A stretch of DNA of 42,353 nt. Origin: Calditrichota bacterium. Its GTDB lineage: Bacteria > Electryoneota > AABM5-125-24 > Hatepunaeales > Hatepunaeaceae. Under the pieces are notes generated by a model that was not told the origin of the DNA, did not search any database, and saw only the letters and a program-made list of their open reading frames with translations. Position numbers and translations under genes: made by a program. Positions 1 to 8,423 of this stretch are shown here, one piece after another (the stretch's first letter is position 1; the number at the start of each line of letters is the position of its first letter). The DNA is taken from positions 1 through 42,353 of the forward strand of contig VGIQ01000009.1 in assembly GCA_016867835.1 (NCBI GenBank). Reading direction: 5' to 3'.

Positions 1-1221
1 GCGGTGATGGGGGTGATGACAATAGCATCGCTTATAGTCACGCTCTCCTGCATCATTGACCCAAAGACCTGCTTCGGTTCCTGTCCAACATTCTATTTTG
101 AAGCAGACAGCAGGGGGGGCATTCTTGCTGAAGGCTTTTCGTCGAGCATCGCCCGACCGCTTGAGGCTACCGATGTCGATGCCTTGACCGGTGTGCGTCG
201 AAGCGGAGGAGATTTTGGACTGGTGATGACTAACGAAGCGCTCGAGACGCACCGCGTAAGGGCGCTGAATCTTCTGGCAGTGCCGGTTGAGGAAGGTGAA
301 TCTGCCTATCACGCGACTGACAGAAGGTTCTATCTGGCGGGTGCTGGAACTTCGCCGGCATCATTTGACGGACCTCTAAAGAATGGCCTCGAACTGCTGT
401 CAAGCCTTGACGGCGAAGAGTATTTCACGCTGGCAAATGAGCGCGATCTGCTGGCTAAGGAAGAATTGTGCGTGACCTTTCCTCCGATGGAGGGTGCAGT
501 AGGACTGGTGATCTCAACCCGCAACACCCTGCTCAATACCTATCTCTTCTATCAGGGACTGGCGCATCTGGGTTGGAGCGCCGGGGAGTTCTTTGCGCAA
601 CTGGAACGCGAGCCCCAGTCACTGAAGGCCGAATTGATGCCCCTGCACGATCTTTTCGGCCGAATTGAGGTATATGCCAGGGATTCTGAGGGCATGTGGG
701 TCCGGCAAGGATTTGCCGGTGAGACCGGACCCATAGCCAGGGAGGTCGCACTAGTGCCGCTCTCAGGTGTAACAGGTGGCGATTCGCTACGCATCAAACT
801 GGTCTTGTCCCAGGGATTTTGGCGCATCGACCATCTAACTGCCGTTCCCCTTCGGAGAGAGATAACACCGATTCGGTTGTCACCGGTTTCAGTGCTGTAT
901 AAAGGCGAACCCGATGACCGGGCGCTGGCATTACTCCATGATCCGAATGTCTTTCTCGATACCTATCCGGGTGATACCTATCGAATCGGGTTCGACGTTC
1001 CGGAGCGGGAAGGTGACTACGAATACTTTCTCGAAGCAACCGGCTATTACCTTGAATGGATGCGCGAGTCATGGCTCGCCGAGACCGACCTGTCGAAAGC
1101 CGGAATGATTCTGACCGATCCCCGCCGGGCGGTTCAGGATATGGCTGCTGGATTTAAAGCCATCGAATATAGAATGGAAGAGGATTTCTGGAGCAGCCGC
1201 TTTGGGAGGAACGAACGATGA
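1..1221 (+). CDS. Conserved SCPTFY-motif protein, probably 5'-partial
   Basis: The reading frame is open to the window edge, with in-frame GTG/ATG codons at 4 and 7. The visible start may therefore be internal and the true N-terminus upstream. About 25 residues in, a short hydrophobic run leads into DPKTCFGSCPTFYF, then LAEGFSSSIA, LEATDVDAL and TNEALETH. I recall this combination from conserved, functionally uncharacterised proteins of FCB and Gemmatimonadota-type genomes; the comparison is from memory. No catalytic motif is recognisable. The cysteines and the preceding hydrophobic stretch fit an envelope protein, but this is inference. The stop overlaps the next gene by ATGA, so the two are probably co-translated. 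A G7 run lies at 113-119. The coding call is strong; the function is unknown. Confidence 0.8.
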   Translation, partial: AVMGVMTIASLIVTLSCIIDPKTCFGSCPTFYFEADSRGGILAEGFSSSIARPLEATDVDALTGVRRSGGDFGLVMTNEALETHRVRALNLLAVPVEEGESAYHATDRRFYLAGAGTSPASFDGPLKNGLELLSSLDGEEYFTLANERDLLAKEELCVTFPPMEGAVGLVISTRNTLLNTYLFYQGLAHLGWSAGEFFAQLEREPQSLKAELMPLHDLFGRIEVYARDSEGMWVRQGFAGETGPIAREVALVPLSGVTGGDSLRIKLVLSQGFWRIDHLTAVPLRREITPIRLSPVSVLYKGEPDDRALALLHDPNVFLDTYPGDTYRIGFDVPEREGDYEYFLEATGYYLEWMRESWLAETDLSKAGMILTDPRRAVQDMAAGFKAIEYRMEEDFWSSRFGRNER

Positions 1222-1727
1222 CCATCGCGACTATGATTGCGGCACTTCTGCTTACAGCTACGCCCGATAAGTCTGCGACGACCGGCTATGCGGTCGGAGA
1301 AGTGCCGGTGAAAGGGCGGATCATAGAAGTTACATACCATGGTTATTACGGCCGGACGTCACGCAAAGGTGAACTCCTGGCGGTAACTTCCGATTCACTC
1401 TACTTTCTGCTTAACCGCTATGTAACGGCTTTACCGCAGACGTCCATAACGAAGATCGAGATGCAGGTGCATAACATTACCGGCAGCAAGATCATGCTCT
1501 GGACGCTTGGAGGTATGCTCAGCACGGTGTCCCACGGCTTTGTGCTTGGCTTGACAGCGCCGTTATGGCTCATCGTCGGCAGTTTCTCCGCGGTCAGTGC
1601 TGCGCATGGTAGTTGGAAGGCTTACAAACTTGCGGACTGGGACAATCTTCGAGCCTTTGCCCGGTATCCGCAAGGACTCCCGGAAGGGTTTAACATGCCT
1701 CGTGGCCGGCTGCGTGTAAGGGAATAA
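1218..1727 (+). CDS. Small hypothetical membrane protein
   Basis: A 169-residue protein starts at the ATG of an ATGA overlap with the upstream SCPTFY-motif gene. It begins with a hydrophobic segment (about residues 4-14) that could be a signal or anchor. A soluble stretch follows, containing KGELLAVTSDSLYFLL and a predicted beta-strand region. Two adjacent hydrophobic segments lie at roughly 95-107 and 110-128, and the C-terminal tail is basic. The arrangement of a small beta domain followed by a glycine-rich membrane hairpin recurs in small FCB envelope proteins, but I cannot name a family. Its coupling to the upstream gene suggests the two act together at the envelope. No function can be assigned. 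Confidence 0.75.
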   Translation: MTIATMIAALLLTATPDKSATTGYAVGEVPVKGRIIEVTYHGYYGRTSRKGELLAVTSDSLYFLLNRYVTALPQTSITKIEMQVHNITGSKIMLWTLGGMLSTVSHGFVLGLTAPLWLIVGSFSAVSAAHGSWKAYKLADWDNLRAFARYPQGLPEGFNMPRGRLRVRE

Positions 1728-1757
1728 GGGGGGAGAATTCTGGAATATCCGCCACCT

Positions 1758-3260
1758 GTGTCCATTCTGATTGCCAATCGCGGTGAGATCGCTGTCCGGG
1801 TGATCCGCGCCTGTCACGAACTTGGTCTAAAGGCTGTCGCTGTCTATTCGGACGCTGACCGGACTGCAATGCATGTCCGTGAAGCCGATGCCGCCTACCC
1901 CATTGGCCCGGCGGCGGCGACCGAAAGTTACCTCCGGCCGGAGGTGCTGATCGATGTCGCCCTAAAATCTAACTGCAAAGCCGTCCACCCCGGCTACGGC
2001 TTCCTGGCTGAAAACGCGGAGTTCGCCCGGCAGGTCATCGAAGCGGGGCTTGTCTATATCGGCTCTTCACCGGAATCGATCCGTCTCCTCGGCGACAAGG
2101 TTAAGTCGCGAGCGCTTATGGCAAGGGCCGGCGTCCCGCTCACGCCTGGCATCACCTCTGGCGAAGACCTCACAGACGAACGCCTCGCTGTAGAATCCGA
2201 ACGGATAGGCTTTCCGGTGCTCGTTAAGGCCGCCGGCGGCGGAGGCGGCAAGGGAATGCGGATCGTCCACCACCCCGACGACCTCATCTCCGCGATCGCC
2301 GGTGCTCGTCGCGAGGCTCTGGCTGCCTTCGGCAGCGGCGCGGTTTATATAGAGAAGTTCATCACCCGACCGAGACACGTCGAGTTCCAAGTCTTCGGCG
2401 ACCAGCATGGCCACCGCGTCCATCTCTTCGAACGTGAATGCTCGATTCAGCGCCGCCACCAGAAAATCATCGAGGAATCGCCATCCCCAGCCTTGGACGA
2501 CGACCTTAGGCACCGGATGGGAGCGGCGGCTGTTCAGGTCATCACCGCAGCCAACTATACTAACGCGGGGACGGTCGAGTTCCTCCTCGACGAAGATCGC
2601 AGTTTCTACTTCCTTGAAGTCAACACCCGCATTCAGGTCGAGCACCCGGTTACGGAGATGGTAACCGGCATCGATCTGGTCGCCGAGCAGATCCGCGTTG
2701 CCTTCGGGGCGGAACTCTCCTTCGGCCAAAACGATCTCCATCAGCATGGCCATGCCGTCGAAGCCCGCATCTATGCCGAGGATGCCCGCCACAATTTCCT
2801 GCCTTCGGCCGGGCCGGTGCATTATCTGAAAGAACCTCGCGGCCCTGGCATTCGCTTCGACGGTGGTGTCGAATCCGGCGACGAAGTGACAGTGCACTAT
2901 GACCCGATCGTCGCCAAGTTGATCGCCCATGCTCCGACCCGCAAAACCGCTGTGAACCGCCTCTCATTCGCATTGAAAGAGACCGCCATTCTTGGTCTGA
3001 CAACCAACATCGACTTCCTGCTGGCTGTCCTTGAGCATCCCGCCTTCCGGAGCGGCGACCTGACGACGAATTTTATCGCCGAACACCTTGCCGGCTGGAA
3101 ACCGCCGGTTTCTTCAGGCGACGAGCGGAATATAGCCCTTTTGCTGGCAGGACTTGCGGCGTCGAAGCACCTCCCTTCCGAAGTAACCGCATCGGACAGC
3201 ACCCTTCCCGATCCTTGGGCTGTCCTTGGCCGGTGGGAGATAGCCTCAGGTGCACGGTGA
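1758..3260 (+). CDS. Biotin carboxylase subunit of an acyl-CoA carboxylase
   Basis: This enzyme carboxylates the biotin of a carrier protein using ATP and bicarbonate. The ATP-grasp fold is complete. The N-terminal ILIANRGEIA, the glycine-rich ATP loop GGGGGKG (160-166), the ECSIQRRHQK segment (227-236) and the catalytic EVNTRIQVEHPVTE (287-300, with E287, N289 and R291) are all present. The length of 500 residues fits stand-alone AccC/PccA-type subunits, and sequence alone does not tell acetyl-, propionyl- or methylcrotonyl-CoA carboxylases apart. The GTG at 1758 is the usual start call, but the strong GGGGGGAG (1728-1735) sits 22 bases upstream of it. An in-frame CTG at 1740 lies 4 bases after that site and may be the real start. 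The stop overlaps the carrier-protein gene by GTGA. No carboxyltransferase gene is nearby. Confidence 0.95.
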   Translation: MSILIANRGEIAVRVIRACHELGLKAVAVYSDADRTAMHVREADAAYPIGPAAATESYLRPEVLIDVALKSNCKAVHPGYGFLAENAEFARQVIEAGLVYIGSSPESIRLLGDKVKSRALMARAGVPLTPGITSGEDLTDERLAVESERIGFPVLVKAAGGGGGKGMRIVHHPDDLISAIAGARREALAAFGSGAVYIEKFITRPRHVEFQVFGDQHGHRVHLFERECSIQRRHQKIIEESPSPALDDDLRHRMGAAAVQVITAANYTNAGTVEFLLDEDRSFYFLEVNTRIQVEHPVTEMVTGIDLVAEQIRVAFGAELSFGQNDLHQHGHAVEARIYAEDARHNFLPSAGPVHYLKEPRGPGIRFDGGVESGDEVTVHYDPIVAKLIAHAPTRKTAVNRLSFALKETAILGLTTNIDFLLAVLEHPAFRSGDLTTNFIAEHLAGWKPPVSSGDERNIALLLAGLAASKHLPSEVTASDSTLPDPWAVLGRWEIASGAR

Positions 3261-3763
3261 AACTGCACCTTTCCCACTTTGGAGACCTGTTTGAAGCGAC
3301 CTTCAAGCGCGATGGCGAGCGGCTCACTATCAACTCGAATGACAAAAGTCTTGAAGCGCGGCTTGTTCTTGCGCGTGATCCGCAATTCATCCTCGATGTA
3401 GGGGGACGCCTTCTAACCGGTTATGCCTTAAAACGTAACGGCCGGACCTTTGTGTCGTTTGAGGGACGAACCTGGCAGTTTGATGAAGCGACTCCCGGCA
3501 CACGTTCCACAGGTGCTGCCGGAACCGGCGATCTTTCGGTGGTCTCGCCGATGCCGGGAACGGTGATTAAGGTGCACGTTTCCATTGGCGACCGGGTCGT
3601 TCGAGGGCAATCCCTTGCCATCGTGGAGGCGATGAAGATGGAAAACGAGGTTCGTTCACCCGGTGATGCATTGGTGCGGAACATCCTCGTGGCTCCCGGC
3701 CGTCAAGTCGGCTTCGGCGAAACACTGCTGGAATTGGTTCCGCCGGAGGAAGCGGTTGGCTAA
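3257..3763 (+). CDS. Biotin carboxyl carrier protein subunit
   Basis: The product carries the biotin that shuttles CO2 from biotin carboxylase to a carboxyltransferase. Its C-terminal 75 residues form a biotinyl/lipoyl domain with SPMPGTV (97-103) and EAMKME (124-129), where K127 is the expected biotinylation site. The first 80 residues form a beta-rich region such as precedes the carrier domain in propionyl- and methylcrotonyl-CoA carboxylase alpha subunits. The GTG at 3257 overlaps the stop of the carboxylase gene as GTGA, so the pair is a split version of the usual fused alpha subunit. A longer ORF reading from 3215 lies inside the carboxylase and is unlikely to be used. The length is 168 residues. 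The 3' end overlaps the Fe-S protein gene by 8 bases. Confidence 0.93.
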   Translation: MKLHLSHFGDLFEATFKRDGERLTINSNDKSLEARLVLARDPQFILDVGGRLLTGYALKRNGRTFVSFEGRTWQFDEATPGTRSTGAAGTGDLSVVSPMPGTVIKVHVSIGDRVVRGQSLAIVEAMKMENEVRSPGDALVRNILVAPGRQVGFGETLLELVPPEEAVG

Positions 3764-4997
3764 ACCGCTCCCGTTGGCCGAAAGCGCTGCAGTGGCCGGG
3801 GAATTGGCCAAGTGCGTAAACTGCGGACTGTGCCAATCGGTATGCCCGACCTATATCGTCGATGGTCACGAAGGCAAGACCGCGCGTGGAAAGATCGAAC
3901 TTATGAAGGGGATGCTAAGCGGACGGGTCACACCGTCAAGCAGCATTGCCGACCTATTCGACGACTGCCTCACCTGCTATGCCTGCCAAAGCGTCTGCCC
4001 GGCAGGAGTCCGCACAGAAGCCCTCTGGACTGCCGCGCGTCAGGACCTTGCGCCGATCGCTTCGACACGCTCGCGCAAACACCGCCTGCTTAAGTTTACC
4101 GTAGGCTCGCCTGCATTGCTGAACGTAACGGCCCGGTTGGGAGGGTTCGCTGCCGGCTTTTCGCGCAAACATCCCGAGCGCGCCCGACTTGGCCGATTCG
4201 GTTTGCCCCTCTTTCGTGGCGCACCCTACCTACCCCGCTTACCCGATGTTGTAGAACCGGAAGGCGAGACCATTGGAACAGTTGGGCTGCTGCTCGGCTG
4301 CAGTACCAACTTTAGCGCTCCATGGGCCGCCGATGCCGCCATAAGTCTTCTTACCCGAGCCGGCTGGAGAGTCGTCATTCCCCATACACAAGGCTGCTGC
4401 GGGGCGCCGGCAATCAACAATGGCGAATGGCCACTGGCGCGTAAACTCGCGCAGCGCACTATCGCGCTATTCAGCGATCCCTCCTTCGACCGCATCACTT
4501 CCCCCGACGCCACCTGTCTGTCGGCCATTAAATCCGATTATGGTCATATCTTTGCAGGATGCGATGACAAGCCCGAGGATCTCTCCATTCTGCAAGGCAA
4601 AACCCGGCAACTTGGCAACATCGTTGCGGATGCAGCATATGGTCGCCAACTCAATTTCGGAAGGGTGCGGGCGAAGGTTACCATTCACGACTCCTGCCAC
4701 GCAACGCATCTCGGCGAGCCTGCCCGGTGGCGCGAAGTCTTAGCCCGCGTGCAAGGCTTGGAACTTATCGAGATGGAGGCGAGCCGACACTGCTGCGGCT
4801 TCGGAGGAAGTTACGCTCTCTTTCACCGCGAGGTATCGACCCGCATCGCCGGTCGTAAGATGGATCAGGCCCGGGCAACCGGCGCAGCGACACTGCTCGT
4901 CGGATCGCCGGGTTGTCAAATTCGCCTGCAAAGCCTCGAAGGCGAACGGCTTGAAGTACGCTATGCCGGGGAGTTTTTAGCCGCGACTATCGTCTGA
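3756..4997 (+). CDS. GlcF-like (Fe-S)-binding oxidoreductase subunit
   Basis: The protein should bind two [4Fe-4S] clusters, through C20/C23/C26/C30 and C71/C74/C77/C81, each ending in CP. Two cysteine-rich CCG domains of the heterodisulfide reductase/GlcF type follow, marked by QGCCGAP and later by HDSCH and HCCGFGG. This is the architecture of glycolate oxidase subunit GlcF and related electron-transfer proteins. The TTG at 3756 was chosen because GGAGGA at 3745-3750 is spaced 5 bases from it; this gives 413 residues and an 8-base overlap with the carrier gene. The usual FAD partners GlcD and GlcE are absent. Its place between biotin-carboxylase and acyl-CoA dehydrogenase genes hints at electron transfer from acyl-CoA oxidation, which is inference. 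LldE- or FadF-like roles are alternatives. Confidence 0.9.
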   Translation: MAKPLPLAESAAVAGELAKCVNCGLCQSVCPTYIVDGHEGKTARGKIELMKGMLSGRVTPSSSIADLFDDCLTCYACQSVCPAGVRTEALWTAARQDLAPIASTRSRKHRLLKFTVGSPALLNVTARLGGFAAGFSRKHPERARLGRFGLPLFRGAPYLPRLPDVVEPEGETIGTVGLLLGCSTNFSAPWAADAAISLLTRAGWRVVIPHTQGCCGAPAINNGEWPLARKLAQRTIALFSDPSFDRITSPDATCLSAIKSDYGHIFAGCDDKPEDLSILQGKTRQLGNIVADAAYGRQLNFGRVRAKVTIHDSCHATHLGEPARWREVLARVQGLELIEMEASRHCCGFGGSYALFHREVSTRIAGRKMDQARATGAATLLVGSPGCQIRLQSLEGERLEVRYAGEFLAATIV

Positions 4998-5086
4998 ATC
5001 GAATGCCTGCCTTGCGAGCCGTGTAGGGGCAGGTTAACTTGAAATGCGGTCTTCCGGTTTCGACATTCGATGCAACCGGCCCGCAA

Positions 5087-5111
5087 GAGCCTCGAAAACC
5101 GTTCGAGCCTC
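5087..5111. promoter_or_regulatory. Inverted repeat upstream of acyl-CoA dehydrogenase
   Basis: GAG-C-CTCGAA and TTCGAG-C-CTC pair around an AACCG loop, giving nine base pairs with one C/C mismatch, 28 bases before the acyl-CoA dehydrogenase ATG. No T-run follows, so it is not a simple terminator. It could be an operator for a TetR/FadR-type regulator or a leader hairpin. The rest of this 142-base gap shows no convincing promoter. Confidence 0.35.
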
Positions 5112-5139
5112 CTTCCTGACAATCCCAACCCGAGGCCTT

Positions 5140-6276
5140 ATGTTCCTGACCGATGAACAGCAGATGCTCCGCGACATGGTGCGTGATTTCGCGCAGAGTG
5201 AAGTGAAGCCGATCGCCGCGGAGATCGACGAAACGTGCCGGTTTCCGATGGAGAATGTCAGGAAAATGGGAGAGTTGGGCTTGCTGGGCATCGTCTTTCC
5301 CGAGCAATACGGCGGCGCCGGGATGGACTATGTCTGTTATGCTATTGCCGTGGAAGAAATTTCCCGCGTCTGTGCTTCAACCGGCATCACCCTCGCTGCG
5401 CACGTCTCGCTCGGCGTCTATCCTATCTATGCCTTTGGAAGCGAACTCCAGAAGCAAACCTGGCTGCCCCGGCTATGCACCGGTGAAATCCTCGGCGCTT
5501 TCGGCTTGACCGAACCGAATGCCGGGTCCGACGCCGCCGGAACCGAGACGACGGCGCTTCGAGGCAGCAGCGGATGGACCGTTAACGGCGCCAAGCGGTT
5601 CATTACCAACGCCTCTGTCTCCGACATCTACTCCTTAACCGCGGTAACCGATCGCGCCAAGAAAACCCATGGCATCAGCGCCTTTCTCGTGCCGCGCGGA
5701 ACGCCCGGTTTTGCCGTCGAACGCAAGGAGAACAAACTTGGCATTCGCGGTTCCGACACTGCCGGACTCTCCTTTACCGACTGTCAACTGCCGGACGATG
5801 CCATTCTTGGCACCGAAGGCGAGGGCTTCAAATACTTCATGGACACCCTCAACGGCGGGCGTATTTCGATCGGGGCTATGGCTCTCGGTATTGCACAGGG
5901 CGCTTTCGATCAAGCCCTCAAGTTTTCCCAGGAGCGGCACGCCTTTGGCAAGCCGATCAGCGAGTTTCAGATGACCCAGTTCAAACTGGCCGATATGGCG
6001 ACTTGGATCGAAGCCGCCCGGCATCTGATCTACCATGCGGCGGAACTAAAGCAGCGCGGCCTGCCTTTCGTCAAAGAGTCGGCAATAGCAAAACTCTACG
6101 CCTCCGAAGTGGCGACCAAAATCTGCGAAATGGCCATTCAGATTCACGGCGGTTATGGCTATTGTCAGGAGTATCCCGTCGAAAGGATGTGGCGGGACGC
6201 GAAACTGTGCGAAATAGGCGAAGGAACGAGTGAAATCCAACGGCTCGTCATCGCGCGCGAACTTCTGAAGGCATAG
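5140..6276 (+). CDS. Acyl-CoA dehydrogenase (short-chain type)
   Basis: This FAD enzyme oxidises an acyl-CoA to the trans-2-enoyl-CoA and passes electrons to electron-transfer flavoprotein. The 378-residue protein has the whole fold: the N-terminal helical domain with [11 protein letters not shown], the [11 protein letters not shown] flavin-binding motif, GERxxFGxPI-like [10 protein letters not shown], and [15 protein letters not shown]. The catalytic glutamate is expected at E361 in IGEGTSEIQ, where the usual tyrosine before it is replaced by glycine. The ATG at 5140 has GAGG upstream and fits homologue N-termini; the frame is open back to 5044, but those residues look like untranslated leader. 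It is related to the enzyme at 9302 and to butyryl/isovaleryl-CoA dehydrogenases. The exact chain-length preference cannot be read here. Confidence 0.95.
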   Translation: MFLTDEQQMLRDMVRDFAQSEVKPIAAEIDETCRFPMENVRKMGELGLLGIVFPEQYGGAGMDYVCYAIAVEEISRVCASTGITLAAHVSLGVYPIYAFGSELQKQTWLPRLCTGEILGAFGLTEPNAGSDAAGTETTALRGSSGWTVNGAKRFITNASVSDIYSLTAVTDRAKKTHGISAFLVPRGTPGFAVERKENKLGIRGSDTAGLSFTDCQLPDDAILGTEGEGFKYFMDTLNGGRISIGAMALGIAQGAFDQALKFSQERHAFGKPISEFQMTQFKLADMATWIEAARHLIYHAAELKQRGLPFVKESAIAKLYASEVATKICEMAIQIHGGYGYCQEYPVERMWRDAKLCEIGEGTSEIQRLVIARELLKA

Positions 6277-6281
6277 CGCGG

Positions 6282-7049
6282 TTGATTCAAGAGGGGGAGT
6301 TTGCCGTAGTCGCCGATGGCTGGCTGAAAATCGTAGCCGATGACTTTAGGGTCGGCTTGCCTGTTGGACAGAAAAGTCGGCTGTTAATCGGTCTGAATCA
6401 AGTCGTTTTGCGCTTGGCCGGTAAGGTTGTCTTAATCGACACGGGACTTGGTGACTGGCGCCGACCCGAGGATGTTGGATTGCTCGACTTTGAGCGACCT
6501 CGTAAGTTGATTTCAGGTCTTGCTGCAAATGGAGTTACCGCCTCCAGCATAGACCTCGTGATCTTCAGCCACTTGCACTACGACCACTCCGGCGGCGGCG
6601 TGAGATGGGCGGGCGACCGCTTCGTTCCGACCTTTCCAAATGCCGATTACCTGGTTCAGAATAATGAATTTCGCTTTGCGCTTGAACCCGATGATGCCCG
6701 GCGGGACGATTATTGCAAGAGCGATGTTGAGACCCTTGTCAATAATGGAAGACTTCGCATGTTGAAGGGTCCATCGGAGATCCTACCCGGTCTTGAAGTG
6801 CACCCGACAGGAGGGCATTCGCCCGGGCATCAGATTGTCGTCGCCCACCTTCCGGGCGGGACGCTTTTCTGTCCCGGCGACTTGATTTCTACCCGGCAGC
6901 ATGCCAACCTGCAGGTTACGATGATCTATGACCAGGATCGGGAGCAAGTCTTGTCCGAGCGCCGAAGGTGGATTGAGAAAGCGAAAGCCGGGCGGTGGCA
7001 GGTGATCTTTTGCCATGCCCATCGCAATATGGTAGGCTGCCTGGCTTGA
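6282..7049 (+). CDS. MBL-fold metallo-hydrolase
   Basis: The product is a metallo-beta-lactamase fold hydrolase with the full two-metal ligand set: HLHYDH (H97, H99, D101, H102), H179 in GGHSPGH, D200 in CPGDL and H245 in FCHAH. The 255-residue length and the HSPGH motif resemble AHL-lactonase-like and glyoxalase II-like members, so a thioester or lactone substrate is plausible. Lying 5 bases after an acyl-CoA dehydrogenase gene, it might hydrolyse a CoA thioester or remove a toxic by-product; this is inference. The start is TTG at 6282. An SD-like GAGGGGGAG lies just inside the frame at 6291-6299, with no standard start after it, so the exact initiation site is uncertain. Confidence 0.88.
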   Translation: MIQEGEFAVVADGWLKIVADDFRVGLPVGQKSRLLIGLNQVVLRLAGKVVLIDTGLGDWRRPEDVGLLDFERPRKLISGLAANGVTASSIDLVIFSHLHYDHSGGGVRWAGDRFVPTFPNADYLVQNNEFRFALEPDDARRDDYCKSDVETLVNNGRLRMLKGPSEILPGLEVHPTGGHSPGHQIVVAHLPGGTLFCPGDLISTRQHANLQVTMIYDQDREQVLSERRRWIEKAKAGRWQVIFCHAHRNMVGCLA

Positions 7050-7129
7050 CCCTTGCTGCTTCAACTTTGCACAAGTCCAACTGCTAATCAATCGATCGAC
7101 ACAATTACAATAACACATCGGATTCTCAA

Positions 7130-8326
7130 ATGAACGACGTCGTCATTACTGCAGCCAAACGAACCCCGATCGGCTCTTTCGGAGGTGCCTTCGCGTCGCT
7201 TCCCGCCGTCCGGCTCGGTGCCGCCGCCATCAAAGGTGCGCTTGCCCAGAATAGTGTTGCTCCCGGTGAGGTCGATGAGGTCTTGATGGGAATGGTCCTG
7301 CAAGGCGGAACCGGCCAGGCGCCAGCCCGTCAGGCGGCGATCTACGCCGGGCTGCCGCATTCGGTTCCCTGCACGACGGTGCATAAGGTGTGCGGCTCGG
7401 GCTTGAAGGCGGTTATGCTCGGAGCCGACAGCGTTCGCCTTGGCCGTGCCAAGGTCGTCGTCGCCGGGGGAATGGAGTCTATGTCCAACGCGCCTTACTA
7501 CCTATTGCAAGCCCGTTCCGGCTACCGGATGGGGGATGGCAAGGTGATCGACGGGATGATTTATGACGGCCTCTGGGATCCTTACGGCGATATGCATATG
7601 GGGATGTGTGGCGAGATCTGCGCCGCCGATATGAACTTCAGTCGCGCCGAGCAGGATGACTATGCAGTGCTCTCCTACAACCGGGCTATCGAAGCCCAGA
7701 AAGCCGGGAGGTTCGCCGCAGAACTGACAACAGTTGAGATCCCCCAGCGTGGAGGTGATCCGATCGTCGTCAGCGAAGACGAGGAACCGAAAAAAGTCCG
7801 CTTCGACAAAATCCCGATCCTTAAGCCCGCGTTCAAGAAGGATGGCACAATCACCGCTGCCAACGCCTCCAAACTCAACGATGGCGGTTGCGCACTGGTC
7901 TTGATGACTTCCAACGAAGCAGTGCGGCGCGGCATTAAACCGCTCGCCCGGGTTCATGGACAGGGTGGATTCGCGCAGGCGCCGGAGTGGTTTACCACAG
8001 CCCCCGATCAAGCAATACGGCGGGCTGTCGAAAACACTGTCAAGGCTGACGGCTCGCATCTAAGCCTCGACGAAGTCGATCTCTTCGAGATCAATGAGGC
8101 ATTCGCTGTGGTTGCGCTGGCGAATATCAAACTGCTTGGCATCGATGCCGGGAAGGTGAATGTGAACGGCGGCGCGGTAGCGCTCGGGCATCCGATCGGC
8201 GCTTCCGGAGCGCGCATCCTGACGACACTCATCTATGCTCTGGCTGACCGAGGTAAGACCTGGGGCGTCGCCGGCATTTGCCTCGGCGGCGGCGAAGCCG
8301 TGGCATTAGTAGTGGAGAGGCTATAG
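7130..8326 (+). CDS. Acetyl-CoA acetyltransferase (thiolase)
   Basis: Thiolase either condenses two acetyl-CoA to acetoacetyl-CoA or cleaves 3-ketoacyl-CoA. The 398-residue protein keeps all three catalytic elements: nucleophile C88 in [11 protein letters not shown]354 in [10 protein letters not shown] and C384 in [13 protein letters not shown], which helps form the oxyanion hole, is also present. Length and motifs match AtoB/ThlA-type enzymes rather than the longer FadA partners. There is no strong SD; the 80-base leader contains an A/T-rich element shared with the leader of the next gene. With the dehydrogenases downstream it fits a butyrate-type or beta-oxidation route, whose direction cannot be told from sequence. 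Confidence 0.95.
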   Translation: MNDVVITAAKRTPIGSFGGAFASLPAVRLGAAAIKGALAQNSVAPGEVDEVLMGMVLQGGTGQAPARQAAIYAGLPHSVPCTTVHKVCGSGLKAVMLGADSVRLGRAKVVVAGGMESMSNAPYYLLQARSGYRMGDGKVIDGMIYDGLWDPYGDMHMGMCGEICAADMNFSRAEQDDYAVLSYNRAIEAQKAGRFAAELTTVEIPQRGGDPIVVSEDEEPKKVRFDKIPILKPAFKKDGTITAANASKLNDGGCALVLMTSNEAVRRGIKPLARVHGQGGFAQAPEWFTTAPDQAIRRAVENTVKADGSHLSLDEVDLFEINEAFAVVALANIKLLGIDAGKVNVNGGAVALGHPIGASGARILTTLIYALADRGKTWGVAGICLGGGEAVALVVERL

Positions 8327-8423
8327 GTTGACTTCTGATTTGCGACTATAGGTCACTGCGTGAGACAAGTTCGTCCGCGACCGAAATAGAACCACCGACC
8401 GATACAATTACACAGGGCTTTCA

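Noticed and set aside
5044-5139. In-frame upstream extension of the acyl-CoA dehydrogenase
   Set aside because: The added residues are arginine-rich and unlike family N-termini. ATG 5140 has an SD and fits the family start.
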